From Brevibacillus formosus (lineage in GTDB: Bacteria > Bacillota > Bacilli > Brevibacillales > Brevibacillaceae): DNA of 64,000 nucleotides. Every line of letters starts with the position of its first letter. Position 1 is the first letter of the stretch. The stretch is taken from positions 1 through 64,000 of the forward strand of contig NZ_PXZL01000018.1 of the NCBI RefSeq assembly GCF_003013405.1. The letters run 5' to 3'. The position numbers were made by a program, and so were the translations under genes. Shown in pieces: positions 17,337 to 26,237 of this stretch. The notes under the pieces are model-generated. The model had not been told where the DNA came from. It searched no databases and was given only the letters and a program-made list of their open reading frames with translations.

Positions 17337-18110
17337 TTATTTACGATAAAGTGGATAATCAACCTCAGTTGGTACTTGAATCAACACCAGGCGGAGCGGA
17401 GCATCCGTTGATGCTGTGTAGATGGCTGTGCTGCTTTCCTCGGAGGAGAGAACGACAAAGTCACCTTTGGTTGCCGGGGTGTGATTCTCGCTGACAGTTG
17501 CTTTCTCTGCAACGCTTCCGTTCCCTTCCACTATAACGACTGCATGAGCATAACCAGCCGGGAGTTCTTTTTCATACGATTTTCCAGCGGGAATCGTGAT
17601 GTCGCTCATCGAGGAATCCGTAACCAACTGAATGGGCGCAGACGATCCGATGATGTGTTTCACTTGCACTCCATCAACATCCTCAGACGGAAACTCCTCA
17701 TGATCATACTGATTGTAAGTCGGCGGTTGCTTTGTTGTTTGCGCGAGATGCGGTTCAAACCAGATTTGAAACATTTCCGTATCCTTGCCAAGTTCTTCTG
17801 CATGGTACGCGCCTGAACCGGTTTGCATAATCTGCGCGCCGCCTGTTGACACCTCTTGAAGATTTCCAAGCGTGTCCCGATGTCCGACTGTCCCTGTGAG
17901 GACGTATGACAAAATTTCAAAGCCGGAGTGAGGGTGCAGCGGAATCTCAAATGTCTTCAATGATTTTGCCCATGCCCAGTAAAAAAGTGGTCCTACCCGT
18001 TTGACAACGGAGCCTTCATGAGGGAAGCCAATTGGTTTATTCTCTACGATTTCACCGTCGCCAAAATGTCCTTTTGCTTGCTCGTTCTGTGTATAGACGC
18101 GGATTTCCAT
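17337..18110 (-). CDS. Pirin-family protein (cupin)
   Basis: A 257-residue bicupin. The N-terminal cupin carries the pirin metal site (PLHPHSGFEILSYVLTGTVGHRDTLG, with HxH and a later Glu/His in SGAYHAEELGKDTEMFQIWFEP). Bacterial pirins bind Fe2+ and some, such as YhhW, show quercetinase activity. The gene follows doxX by 54 bp with no terminator or palindrome between, so it is probably in the same MarR-controlled operon. A role in quinone or flavonoid detoxification fits that context but is inferred. Confidence 0.92.
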   Translation of the reverse strand: MEIRVYTQNEQAKGHFGDGEIVENKPIGFPHEGSVVKRVGPLFYWAWAKSLKTFEIPLHPHSGFEILSYVLTGTVGHRDTLGNLQEVSTGGAQIMQTGSGAYHAEELGKDTEMFQIWFEPHLAQTTKQPPTYNQYDHEEFPSEDVDGVQVKHIIGSSAPIQLVTDSSMSDITIPAGKSYEKELPAGYAHAVVIVEGNGSVAEKATVSENHTPATKGDFVVLSSEESSTAIYTASTDAPLRLVLIQVPTEVDYPLYRK

Positions 18111-18164
18111 CTGATGTTCCTCCCTTAGTACGATTGCTGGCTTACGGGTTGTAAGGAGTTACTA

Positions 18165-18551
18165 TTAAAACAAAATGTATGCGCCCGGACCGATCAACGC
18201 CACACCAATAACAACTGCGATTAATGTCAGGTTGTATTCGTATCCGTTTTGTGTGACCCAATATCCATTTTGCCCGTGTACCTTCAGAATGGCAACCAGC
18301 ATTGTGAAAGCAAGCAGAATAGCACTTGGCCAGATTCCTACGCCTGCCGCAAACATCAGACCGCCAACGAGCTCAGACAATCCAGCGACAAAGGCCATCA
18401 TTACGCCAGGTTTCACTCCAATGGACTCCAGCCAGCCGCCTGTTCCTTTCAAACCATAACCACCAAACCAGCCAAACAACTTCTGTGTACCATGACCTGC
18501 AAACGTCAAACCAATGACCAAACGAATTAACAACAATCCAGTATCCAACAC
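18165..18551 (-). CDS. DoxX-family membrane protein
   Basis: A 128-residue protein with four hydrophobic helices and the DoxX signature [28 protein letters not shown]. Relatives such as MhqP of Bacillus subtilis are induced by quinones and electrophiles. The start is GTG at 18551 (nine bases after AAGGAG); the earlier ATG at 18558 is in another frame. An 18-bp palindrome 34-51 bp upstream matches those before the azoreductase and MarR genes, indicating shared repression. Confidence 0.92.
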   Translation of the reverse strand: MLDTGLLLIRLVIGLTFAGHGTQKLFGWFGGYGLKGTGGWLESIGVKPGVMMAFVAGLSELVGGLMFAAGVGIWPSAILLAFTMLVAILKVHGQNGYWVTQNGYEYNLTLIAVVIGVALIGPGAYILF

Positions 18552-18584
18552 TTTTCATCTCTCCTTAATTACTTTTAATTAGTA

Positions 18585-18602
18585 TATCTTTATTTTGAGA
18601 TA
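18585..18602. promoter_or_regulatory. MhqR-like operator upstream of doxX
   Basis: TATCTTTATTTTGAGATA is a near-perfect palindrome with the TATCT...AGATA ends of the MhqR consensus. It is one of four related palindromes in this cluster. Confidence 0.75.
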
Positions 18603-18608
18603 ATTGTC

Positions 18609-18644
18609 CAAAAAGGCTGGCGGGCCTTAGAAGGATTCCGCCAG
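18609..18644 (-). terminator. Terminator of the azoreductase gene
   Basis: On the minus strand CTGGCGG and CCGCCAG form a stem that includes the last codons of the azoreductase gene, followed by five T. Confidence 0.75.
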
Positions 18645-19253
18645 TTTTACTGCTTTTTCTACACCAGCTGCAACGAGCTCAGCTGCTTTGTCTTGGAATT
18701 GGTTGTGACCTTCTACGATCACTTCCGATACATTGCTGATGCCCCAGAAGCCGAGGAGCGTGCGAACGTATTTGTTTGCCATTTCAAGCTCAGCCATAGG
18801 TCCTTCGGAATAAACGCCACCGCGTGCGCTCAACAGAGCTACTTTTTTGTCGCCCATCAGACCAACTGGACCTTCAGCTGTGTACTTGAATGTTTTGCCT
18901 GCTTGGGAGAGGTAATCCATGTACGAGTGCAGAACTGCAGGAACAGTGAAGTTCCACATTGGGAAAGCAAATACGATTTTGTCTGCTGCTGTAAACTGGT
19001 TCAGGTATTTGTTAACCAAGTCAGCACGTTTTTGCTCATCAGCAGACAGCTCGATGCCGTTTCCTGCTTTCCACATAGCAGTCAGCATGTCGTTACCGTA
19101 ATAAGGGAGGTTTTCAGCAAACAGATCCAGCTCAACGATTTCGTCATTTGGATGTGTTTCTCTGTATGCTTTCGTGAAAGCTTCGTACAGCTTTACACTT
19201 GTAGCCTGCTCAACTGGGCGATCGTTTGCTTTAATAAAAAGTACTTTACTCAT
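18627..19253 (-). CDS. azoR: FMN-dependent NADH-azoreductase
   Basis: A 208-residue flavodoxin-like quinone/azo reductase of the AzoR/AcpD family: N-terminal KVLFIKANDRP phosphate-binding loop, central FAFPMWNFTVPAVLHSYMDYLSQAGKTFKYT, and LLSARGGVYS. It reduces quinones by two electrons and cleaves azo compounds using NADH and FMN. The ATG lies within a clear operator-promoter region, with an 18-bp palindrome 51-68 bp upstream. Position between a MarR gene and doxX matches the MhqR-type electrophile-response regulon of Bacillus. Confidence 0.95.
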   Translation of the reverse strand: MSKVLFIKANDRPVEQATSVKLYEAFTKAYRETHPNDEIVELDLFAENLPYYGNDMLTAMWKAGNGIELSADEQKRADLVNKYLNQFTAADKIVFAFPMWNFTVPAVLHSYMDYLSQAGKTFKYTAEGPVGLMGDKKVALLSARGGVYSEGPMAELEMANKYVRTLLGFWGISNVSEVIVEGHNQFQDKAAELVAAGVEKAVKLAESF

Positions 19254-19303
19254 GAAAATCTTAATCCCCTTCCGTTTAGTAAGTCGCTAACTTTTAATGT
19301 ATA

Positions 19304-19321
19304 AATCTTGATTTTAAGATT
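19304..19321. promoter_or_regulatory. MhqR-like operator upstream of azoR
   Basis: AATCTTGATTTTAAGATT keeps the ATCTT...AAGAT arms with the same 18-bp span as the other palindromes of this cluster. Confidence 0.75.
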
Positions 19322-19389
19322 ATTACGTATCGGATCTTTTGTCAACACTTTTTTAAAACAATTGTGGTGAAGAGAGGGGGGCTGCTCAT

Positions 19390-19836
19390 CTAATAAGTAG
19401 CCTGAGCAGTTCGTCCCAGCTTTTTTAGCAGCTCGATTGCTTGACGCTGTTCTTCTGGTGTGAGACCTTCCATCGCTTTCTCAATGGCACGTTGATGAGG
19501 AGGGAAGATTTCAGACAAAAATTGATGCCCTTTTTCAGTGAGTTCCGCAAAAATGACGCGGCGGTCCTCCGAACAGGGCTTGCGAATGAGCAGTTGCTTC
19601 TTTTCGAGTTTGTCCACGACGTATGTGATGTTTCCGCTGGAGATCAAGATTTTTTCGCCAATTTGCTGCAATGGTTGAGGACCTTTATGAAATAATACCT
19701 CTAGTACCCCGAATTCAGTTGGATTAAGTCCATGCTCGCGAATGTGACGATTGGAGTGAGCGGTAACCCAGTTGTATGACCTTGATAAAACGACAAAAAG
19801 ATCGAGGGGATCATTTCGCAGTGGTTTGTCAGACAT
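19390..19836 (-). CDS. MarR-family repressor, MhqR-like
   Basis: A 148-residue winged-helix regulator: helical N-terminal dimer part (DLFVVLSRSYNWVTAHSNRHI), recognition region LQQIGEKILISSGNITYVVDKLEKKQLLIRKPCSEDRRVIFAELTEKG. There is one cysteine, in KPCSEDRR; MhqR proper is not a thiol switch, and whether this Cys senses anything is unknown. The gene is preceded by two overlapping palindromes, so it probably autorepresses, and its likely targets are azoR and doxX-pirin, which carry the same sites. Confidence 0.9.
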   Translation of the reverse strand: MSDKPLRNDPLDLFVVLSRSYNWVTAHSNRHIREHGLNPTEFGVLEVLFHKGPQPLQQIGEKILISSGNITYVVDKLEKKQLLIRKPCSEDRRVIFAELTEKGHQFLSEIFPPHQRAIEKAMEGLTPEEQRQAIELLKKLGRTAQATY

Positions 19837-19850
19837 ACGGACCCTCCTTT

Positions 19851-19883
19851 ATATCGAAATTTAGATATCTTTAATTTAAGATA
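19851..19883. promoter_or_regulatory. Two overlapping MhqR-like operators upstream of the MarR gene
   Basis: ATATCGAAATTTAGATAT (19851-19868) and TATCTTTAATTTAAGATA (19866-19883) are adjacent palindromes sharing three bases. Doubling of the site suggests cooperative autorepression. Confidence 0.75.
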
Positions 19884-19947
19884 ATCCTACATGATCGTAT
19901 TCCTGTTTGTCAAATTAAGATAAAAAATAAAATGCAAAACACATCTG

Positions 19948-19984
19948 TACAAACAATTGTCCTCGTGATAAACTTTTGTTTGTA
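19948..19984. promoter_or_regulatory. Inverted repeat upstream of psuK
   Basis: TACAAACAA and TTGTTTGTA form a perfect 9-bp inverted repeat with a 19-bp spacer, ending about 40 bp before the psuK start. It could be an operator for the helix-turn-helix at the PsuK N-terminus or for another repressor. Confidence 0.5.
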
Positions 19985-20024
19985 AACGAGCTGTGAAAGC
20001 GTAACAGAAGAAAGGAGGATGACC

Positions 20025-21125
20025 GTGGAAAAAGACATGCAGATCCTTCATCATATCCGGCAAAATCCTTTTATCACGCAACAGGAGCTGGCTGATCTAA
20101 TTGGCATCTCACGTTCAGCGGTAGCTGGCTACATCGCACAGTTGACCAAGCGCGGGGAAATCAAAGGACGGGCTTATGTACTTCGTGATGAAGGAATGAT
20201 TGCTTGTATCGGTGGGGCCAACCTCGACCGCAAAGCACGCGGCAAGCAGCAGGTGCGTCTACACTCATCCAATCCCGTAACGATTATGGAATCGTGTGGA
20301 GGAGTGGCACGGAATATCGCGGAGAACCTCGGTCGTCTTGGCTGCAATACGTCACTCATTACGAGTGTTGGTGAGGATAAAGAAGGCGAATGGCTCTTGC
20401 AGGAGACGAAAAAGCACGGGGTGCACATCAGCCAAGTGTGGAGATTGCCTACACAACGGACGGGAACGTATACCGCTCTTCTCGATATTGATGGCGAGAT
20501 GGTTGTTTCCTTGGCGAACATGGATATTTACGATGCTCTCACACCGGAGATGTTCGCGGAGAAATGGTCGCACATAGCAGCAGCCCACGTGGTTTTCATC
20601 GATACAAACATTCCGGCGGACTGCTTGGCCTACATCATCGAACGTTGCCGGGAGGAAAACATCCTGCTCTTCGTTGACCCAGTCTCTTCCATTAAAGCAA
20701 AGAAGCTCCCACAGCAATTGGACGGAGTAGAAGCGATTTTGCCGAATCGCGAAGAAGCCGAGCTGATGGCTGGCATGAAGATCACGACGATCGAAGAATG
20801 CGCCGAGGCTTGCCGCAAGATCAGGGAACGGGGCGTCAAGCACGTCATTGTGACTTTGGGCGAAGAGGGCATTTACTATCAATCCGAGGATGTTGAGGAG
20901 CATATGTCTCCCTATCCAACGGAAGTGGTAGATGTAACAGGTGCGGGAGATGCGTTCGCGTCGGGACTCTTGTATGGCATTGTAAACGGAGAGTCTTTCC
21001 AGAGAGCGTGCCGCCTTGGATTGGCAGCATCCGCTCTGACATTGCAAACAGAGCAGTCCGTATCTCCTCTATTAAAAGCAGAACAATTGGAACTGGCCGT
21101 AGAACAATTCGAAAAGGAGCGATAA
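20025..21125 (+). CDS. psuK: Pseudouridine kinase with N-terminal helix-turn-helix (PfkB family)
   Basis: A 366-residue fusion. Residues 1-55 form a winged helix-turn-helix (QQELADLIGISRSAVAGYIAQLTKRGEIKGRAYVL). The remainder is a PfkB/ribokinase-type kinase with GGANLDRKA, the GGVARNIAENLGRLG substrate-binding signature and the catalytic DVTGAGDAFASG. PsuK phosphorylates pseudouridine to its 5'-monophosphate for cleavage by PsuG, which follows 3 bp downstream. The GTG at 20025 is preferred because it lies six bases after AAAGGAGG; the in-frame ATG at 20019 directly abuts that site. The HTH may allow autoregulation. Confidence 0.93.
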   Translation: MEKDMQILHHIRQNPFITQQELADLIGISRSAVAGYIAQLTKRGEIKGRAYVLRDEGMIACIGGANLDRKARGKQQVRLHSSNPVTIMESCGGVARNIAENLGRLGCNTSLITSVGEDKEGEWLLQETKKHGVHISQVWRLPTQRTGTYTALLDIDGEMVVSLANMDIYDALTPEMFAEKWSHIAAAHVVFIDTNIPADCLAYIIERCREENILLFVDPVSSIKAKKLPQQLDGVEAILPNREEAELMAGMKITTIEECAEACRKIRERGVKHVIVTLGEEGIYYQSEDVEEHMSPYPTEVVDVTGAGDAFASGLLYGIVNGESFQRACRLGLAASALTLQTEQSVSPLLKAEQLELAVEQFEKER

Positions 21126-21128
21126 GAG

Positions 21129-22055
21129 ATGAAACAATATTTGACCTTTACTGAGGAAGTACGCCACGCACTGGAGAACAACCTGCCGGTAGTTGCGCTG
21201 GAGACGACGATTATTTCGCACGGTATGCCATACCCGCAAAACATTGAGATGGCAAAAGAAGTAGAGCAAATCATTCGAGACAACGGTGCTGTACCAGCTA
21301 CGATCGGGATCATGGACGGCAAAATCAAAATCGGTTTGACTGACAGCGAGCTGGAAGAGTTTGCGACGAACAAAAATGTAGCAAAAGTAAGCCGTCGCGA
21401 CTTCGCTTACATTTTGGCTAGCGGTAAAATCGGTGCGACTACAGTAGCCGCTACCATGATCGCAGCTGAGATGGCTGGCATCCACATGTTTGCAACAGGC
21501 GGTATCGGCGGGGTACACCGTGAAGGCGAAATCACTTGGGACGTATCTGCTGACCTGACTGAGCTGGCGCAAACAGATGTAGCTGTAGTATGCGCAGGTG
21601 CGAAATCGATTCTCGATATCGGCCGCACACTCGAATATTTGGAAACGCAAGGTGTACCAGTTGTGGGCTACCGCACAGATGAATTCCCATCCTTCTTTGC
21701 TCGCGAAAGCGGTTTTAGTGTAGACATGCGTATCGATACACCAGAAGAAGTCGGTAAGATGATGAACACCAAATGGGATCTGGGACTCAAAGGCGGTATG
21801 ATTATCGCGAACCCAGTACCAGAATCAGATGCACTCAATCACGAGGAAATCGAAGCTGTGATCCTAAAAGCACTCGCGGAAGCAAAAGAAAACAACATTG
21901 CAGGGAAACAGGTAACGCCATTCATGCTCGATAAAGTGAAAAAGCTGACAGAAGGCAAGAGTTTGGCAACGAACATCGCGCTGGTGAAACACAATGCTGA
22001 AGTAGCTGCGAAAATCGCGGTAGCTTATCAGAAAGAAGCGAATCAAGGTAAATAA
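21129..22055 (+). CDS. psuG: Pseudouridine-5'-phosphate glycosidase
   Basis: A 308-residue enzyme of the PsuG/IndA family: [17 protein letters not shown] at the N-terminus, [44 protein letters not shown] and [29 protein letters not shown]. It reversibly cleaves pseudouridine 5'-phosphate to uracil and ribose 5-phosphate, completing the pathway begun by PsuK. The spacing to psuK and the ribosome site AAGGAGCGATAAGAG indicate one operon. Length and signatures are complete. Confidence 0.96.
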   Translation: MKQYLTFTEEVRHALENNLPVVALETTIISHGMPYPQNIEMAKEVEQIIRDNGAVPATIGIMDGKIKIGLTDSELEEFATNKNVAKVSRRDFAYILASGKIGATTVAATMIAAEMAGIHMFATGGIGGVHREGEITWDVSADLTELAQTDVAVVCAGAKSILDIGRTLEYLETQGVPVVGYRTDEFPSFFARESGFSVDMRIDTPEEVGKMMNTKWDLGLKGGMIIANPVPESDALNHEEIEAVILKALAEAKENNIAGKQVTPFMLDKVKKLTEGKSLATNIALVKHNAEVAAKIAVAYQKEANQGK

Positions 22056-22085
22056 GAGAGATTGTACAACAAAACAGTCAAAGAA

Positions 22086-22122
22086 AAACGAGCCTCTAGA
22101 ATTGCTTCTAGGGCTCGTTTCG
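22086..22122. terminator. Bidirectional terminator
   Basis: ACGAGCCTCTAGAA and TTCTAGGGCTCGT form a long stem with a four-base loop between convergent psuG and the VanZ-like gene. Confidence 0.9.
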
Positions 22123-22132
22123 TTTATTTTAC

Positions 22133-23044
22133 TCACTCCCACCAATGTTGCATTCCACGGATTCCAACATCCCACAGCTTAGCGTTTCCGGAAACGATAA
22201 TGGTAATCTCGTTTACCTCGTTAAAAGGCATCTCCTTTAAAGCTTCTGCCCCTTGATAGGATTGTTCGTTTAACTGAGATATTTCTTGTCCATCTACGAT
22301 GATTTTGGCTTCACCCTTAGCGTCTCCATTGTCGGGAATGCCGAAATAGAAAGAAAGCCAGACATTTTCTTGGTTCCCCAGAATATAGTTGTATGTTTTG
22401 GTTGATTCCCCTTCACTGCTATACACGTTCATTTTCGGCTCTATTCGCTCACCTGCTACGGTGAAACTTGGGAGGTTCTCAGTCATAGGGGTAGTTCCTG
22501 TCGTTTCTTTCATAACCGTTAATGATTGAATAGGGCCTTCTCTTTTTTTGATGATTTCAGAGACCACCTTGACCCCAAATATAAGTACAACAATAGATAG
22601 AGCCGAAGCCATGAGCTTTTTATAAGAAATATTTGAAGAAAATCCAACTCGATAGGCAACATAGCCAATCGCTGCCCCTATTGTATTGGATATCACATCA
22701 TTTACATCAAAGCTACCAAGATGTGTTAAAGCTTGAAAAGTTTCTAGAACAAGAATACCTAAGACAAACAAGGATATGAACTTCCCAAATCTTACACGAT
22801 ACAACAGGGGAAATAGTATTCCAAAAGGGATAAAAGCAGCGATGTTTCCAAAATCAACAATCCATGAATAATTTAGTTCTGGAAATTTAAGTGGTACTCC
22901 TTCTGGGACAAGGATAAAGGTGTACCCTTCTACACTGGCTGCACCGTCGAGCCTGTTAAACGCGAAGAACATAAAAAATAAAATTAAAATCGTATAGAAT
23001 ATGGTGCCAACCAAGATGACTTTCCGTGATTTCGTTTCCATCAT
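22133..23044 (-). CDS. VanZ-like membrane protein with C-terminal extracellular domain
   Basis: A 303-residue protein. The N-terminal half has about four to five membrane helices with the VanZ-like pattern (FGNIAAFIPFGILFPLLYR, LETFQALTHLGSFDVNDVISNTIGAAIGYVAYR). A further helix at about 145-165 leads to a ~140-residue soluble domain (VAGERIEPKMNVYSSEGESTKTYNYILGN, IIVDGQEISQL) resembling a jelly-roll/NPCBM-type fold. VanZ proper gives low-level teicoplanin resistance; the function of these fusions is unknown. The start follows AAGGAGATTGAA. Confidence 0.8.
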   Translation of the reverse strand: MMETKSRKVILVGTIFYTILILFFMFFAFNRLDGAASVEGYTFILVPEGVPLKFPELNYSWIVDFGNIAAFIPFGILFPLLYRVRFGKFISLFVLGILVLETFQALTHLGSFDVNDVISNTIGAAIGYVAYRVGFSSNISYKKLMASALSIVVLIFGVKVVSEIIKKREGPIQSLTVMKETTGTTPMTENLPSFTVAGERIEPKMNVYSSEGESTKTYNYILGNQENVWLSFYFGIPDNGDAKGEAKIIVDGQEISQLNEQSYQGAEALKEMPFNEVNEITIIVSGNAKLWDVGIRGMQHWWE

Positions 23045-23196
23045 TTCAATCTCCTTAAAGCCTTTTGTGTCTGAATGATTTTACTCTGAATGAATACGTA
23101 AGTGATTAGCTGTTAGTCACATCCTTGATAACAACTAAGATTTTCCCTGTGTTTTTAGCATTTGAAGCCCATTTAGAAAAAAATTGAAAAAAGCAC

Positions 23197-23226
23197 TTGA
23201 TATACCCTGAGGGGGTATTGTATAGT
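23197..23226 (+). promoter_or_regulatory. copA promoter with embedded CsoR-type operator
   Basis: A -35 TTGATA and -10 TATAGT, 18 bp apart, enclose ATACCCTGAGGGGGTAT (23202-23218). This is the TACCC...GGGTA palindrome bound by the copper repressor CsoR. Confidence 0.85.
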
Positions 23227-23272
23227 AAAGGTGTGATCAGGAAACAACGTAAGGGAAACGATACGATATAAT

Positions 23273-23289
23273 ATACCCCTACAGGGTAT
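23273..23289. promoter_or_regulatory. Second CsoR-type operator before copA
   Basis: ATACCCCTACAGGGTAT is a second copper-repressor palindrome, 15 bp before the copA start codon and overlapping the region before the ribosome site. Confidence 0.8.
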
Positions 23290-23303
23290 TCGGAGGGATT
23301 AAA

Positions 23304-25724
23304 ATGAGTGCTAAAACAGCAGAGGCAACAGTCGCAATCTCAGGGATGACTTGCGCAGCTTGTGCACTGCGCATCGAAAAGGGCTTGGGAAAAATGGAGG
23401 GTGTAGAGACCGCCAACGTCAATCTGGCTTTGGAAAAATCCACAGTCGTGTTCGATCCAACGAAAACGAACATAGACGACATCCGCTCCAAAATTGAATC
23501 GCTCGGCTATGGCGTCGTCACTGACAAGGTGGAGCTAAACATCTCGGGAATGACATGTGCGGCTTGCTCCACACGGATCGAAAAAGGCTTGAACAAAACA
23601 GCTGGGGTTCTGAAGGCAAACGTGAACCTGGCGATGGAAACAGCCACTGTCGAGTACGATTCCTCACAGGTAAGTGTGACGGACATTATTCAAAAGGTAG
23701 AGAAGCTAGGGTATCAGGCCACTCGCAAGGAAGAAGGAAAAGAAGAAGAAAAAGTAGATCGTCGCCAGGAAGAAATCAAACGGCAGACCCGCAAGTTCTG
23801 GATTTCCGCGATTCTGTCACTCCCGCTGCTCTGGTCGATGGTGAGCCACTTTTCCTTCACCTCGTTTATCTGGCTGCCTGAAAGCTTGATGAATCCGTGG
23901 GTACAGCTCGCATTGGCCACACCGGTACAATTCATCATCGGAGCACAATTTTACGTCGGAGCTTTCAAAGCCCTTCGCAACAAGAGTGCCAACATGGATG
24001 TGCTGGTTGCTCTCGGTACCTCGGCTGCTTATTTCTACAGTTTATGGGTCGCGATCAACTCCATCGGTGCTCATGGCGACCACATGCTCGAGCTGTACTT
24101 TGAGACCAGTGCGGTACTGATCACGTTGATCGTTTTGGGTAAACTGTTTGAGATGAAAGCAAAGGGACGCTCTTCGGAAGCGATTCGCAAGCTGATGGGC
24201 TTGCAAGCAAAAACAGCAGTAGTCGTAAGAGATGGCGTCGAAATGACCATTCCTGTAGAAGAAGTGAGACTAGGCGATGTCGTGCACGTGAAGCCGGGAG
24301 ACAAAGTACCTGTCGATGGCATCGTTATGGAAGGACAGTCCGCAGTTGATGAATCCATGCTGACTGGTGAAAGTATTCCGGTGGATAAAGCCGCAGGCGA
24401 TACCGTCATCGGCGCCACTTTGAACAAAAACGGCTTTTTGAAGGTCCAGGCGACCAAGGTCGGAAAAGAAACAGCTCTGGCGCAAATCATTAAAGTAGTG
24501 GAAGAAGCACAAGGAACAAAAGCACCGATTCAGCGAGTAGCTGACAGCATCTCCGGGATTTTTGTCCCAATCGTAGTAGGGATTGCCATCCTTACCTTCT
24601 TAATTTGGTACTTCTTCGTTATACCTGGCAACTTCGGTGAGGCTTTGGAAAAAGCAATTGCCGTACTCGTAATCGCTTGCCCGTGCGCCCTCGGTTTGGC
24701 AACACCGACCTCGATCATGGCGGGCTCTGGACGCGCAGCTGAGCTGGGTATCCTGTTCAAAGGCGGGGAGCATCTTGAGACTGCTCACCACCTGGATACA
24801 ATCGTCCTCGATAAAACAGGGACTGTAACCAAAGGTGAGCCAGAACTGACAGACGTCATCGCCATTGATATTGAAGAACAAGAGCTGCTCTCTTTGGTCG
24901 GCGCCGCTGAGAAAAACTCCGAGCACCCATTGGCTCAAGCCATCGTTCGCGGTATTGCAGATAAAGGAATCACTCTGTCGGATACAGGTTCATTTGAAGC
25001 GATTCCTGGGTTCGGTATCCGGGCAACCGTCGCTGGCAAAGAAGTACTCGTCGGTACCCGCCGCTTGCTGGAAAAACATCAAATCTCGTACCAAGCAGTG
25101 TCTGATACCATGCTGGCACTGGAGCGCTCCGGTAAAACGGCGATGCTCGCAGTCGTCGAAGGCAAGCTCGCTGGCCTGATTGCCGTAGCGGATACGATCA
25201 AGCCAACCTCTAAGCAAGCTGTTCAGCGCATGAAAGCAATGGGATTGACTGTGATCATGATGACCGGTGACAACCGTCAAACCGCCGAGGCTATTGCCCG
25301 TGAAGCAGGAATCGATCACGTCATCGCAGAAGTCCTGCCTGAAGGCAAAGCCGCAGAAGTGAAAAAACTGCAAGAACAAGGCAAAAAAGTAGCGATGGTC
25401 GGCGATGGTATCAACGATGCTCCTGCACTTGCTACCGCTGACGTCGGTATGGCAATCGGTACAGGTACAGATGTGGCCATGGAAGCGGCCGATATTACCC
25501 TGATGCGCGGCGAACTGACCAGTGTCGCAGACGCCATCGAGATGAGCAAACTCACCATCCGTAACATCAAGCAAAACCTGTTCTGGGCATTAGCCTACAA
25601 CACCTTGGGCATCCCGATTACCGCAATCGGCTTCCTCGCTCCATGGCTTGCCGGTGCCGCAATGGCCTTCAGCTCCGTATCCGTTGTACTCAACGCACTG
25701 AGACTGCAACGGGTGAAGCTGTAA
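23304..25724 (+). CDS. copA: Copper-exporting P1B-type ATPase
   Basis: An 806-residue Cu+ exporter. Two N-terminal heavy-metal-binding domains carry [10 protein letters not shown] (about 13) and [10 protein letters not shown] (about 80). Membrane helices follow, with the TGES actuator motif, the CPC metal-binding triad in [11 protein letters not shown], the DKTGTVTKG phosphorylation site, the SEHPLA nucleotide-domain motif and the [10 protein letters not shown] hinge. It moves Cu+ out of the cytoplasm using ATP. Two CsoR-type operators precede it and copZ follows, so it is the standard copper-resistance unit; csoR itself is not in the window. Confidence 0.97.
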   Translation: MSAKTAEATVAISGMTCAACALRIEKGLGKMEGVETANVNLALEKSTVVFDPTKTNIDDIRSKIESLGYGVVTDKVELNISGMTCAACSTRIEKGLNKTAGVLKANVNLAMETATVEYDSSQVSVTDIIQKVEKLGYQATRKEEGKEEEKVDRRQEEIKRQTRKFWISAILSLPLLWSMVSHFSFTSFIWLPESLMNPWVQLALATPVQFIIGAQFYVGAFKALRNKSANMDVLVALGTSAAYFYSLWVAINSIGAHGDHMLELYFETSAVLITLIVLGKLFEMKAKGRSSEAIRKLMGLQAKTAVVVRDGVEMTIPVEEVRLGDVVHVKPGDKVPVDGIVMEGQSAVDESMLTGESIPVDKAAGDTVIGATLNKNGFLKVQATKVGKETALAQIIKVVEEAQGTKAPIQRVADSISGIFVPIVVGIAILTFLIWYFFVIPGNFGEALEKAIAVLVIACPCALGLATPTSIMAGSGRAAELGILFKGGEHLETAHHLDTIVLDKTGTVTKGEPELTDVIAIDIEEQELLSLVGAAEKNSEHPLAQAIVRGIADKGITLSDTGSFEAIPGFGIRATVAGKEVLVGTRRLLEKHQISYQAVSDTMLALERSGKTAMLAVVEGKLAGLIAVADTIKPTSKQAVQRMKAMGLTVIMMTGDNRQTAEAIAREAGIDHVIAEVLPEGKAAEVKKLQEQGKKVAMVGDGINDAPALATADVGMAIGTGTDVAMEAADITLMRGELTSVADAIEMSKLTIRNIKQNLFWALAYNTLGIPITAIGFLAPWLAGAAMAFSSVSVVLNALRLQRVKL

Positions 25725-25788
25725 CAACAGTAACAAGCGGCTTTGTCCGCCTTATCTATACAACATAAAATGTAAGGAGAGATTGATC

Positions 25789-25989
25789 ATGACAAATATC
25801 ACATTGAACGTAGAAGGCATGTCTTGCAACAAATGCGTAGCGCGCATCGAGAACACATTGAAAGAGCTGGGTGCAGAAGGCAAAGTAAACCTGGCTGAAA
25901 AAAAGGTTGAAGTTTCCTACAACGAGAGCAACCTGACTCTCGATGCAGTGAAAGAAGCAATCGAAGACCAAGGCTACGACGTCGTTTAA
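25789..25989 (+). CDS. copZ: Copper chaperone
   Basis: A 66-residue heavy-metal-associated domain with the GMSCNKCVARIENTL copper site. It carries Cu+ to the N-terminal domains of CopA and possibly to CsoR. The ATG at 25789 follows AAGGAGAGATTGATC; an in-frame TTG two codons earlier is less well placed. It lies 64 bp after copA and is probably cotranscribed, ending at the terminator at 26007. Confidence 0.96.
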   Translation: MTNITLNVEGMSCNKCVARIENTLKELGAEGKVNLAEKKVEVSYNESNLTLDAVKEAIEDQGYDVV

Positions 25990-26006
25990 TCATCGTGTCT
26001 ATCTAA

Positions 26007-26042
26007 AAGCTCCTGCCTGATTGAGGCAAGAGCTTTTTTTCT
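26007..26042 (+). terminator. Terminator of copA-copZ
   Basis: AAGCTCCTGCCT pairs with AGGCAAGAGCTT around a short loop, followed by seven T. The next 195 bp to the PHP gene contain only a weak CACCT/AGGTG inverted repeat. Confidence 0.9.
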
Positions 26043-26237
26043 TTTTTGTAAAGAATTCGTAAATCGTTAATCAAACGTACATATTTCGACGGATGAACGA
26101 AACAAAATCGCATGAACACCTGATTTTACTTTTATCAAACCTTGTTAGGTGCTTTATATGGCCTTAAAAAACGGGATTTAAAATGAAATCAAACAGAAAA
26201 CACAGCAACGTTGGATAGTGAAACAGGAGGAATGGTC

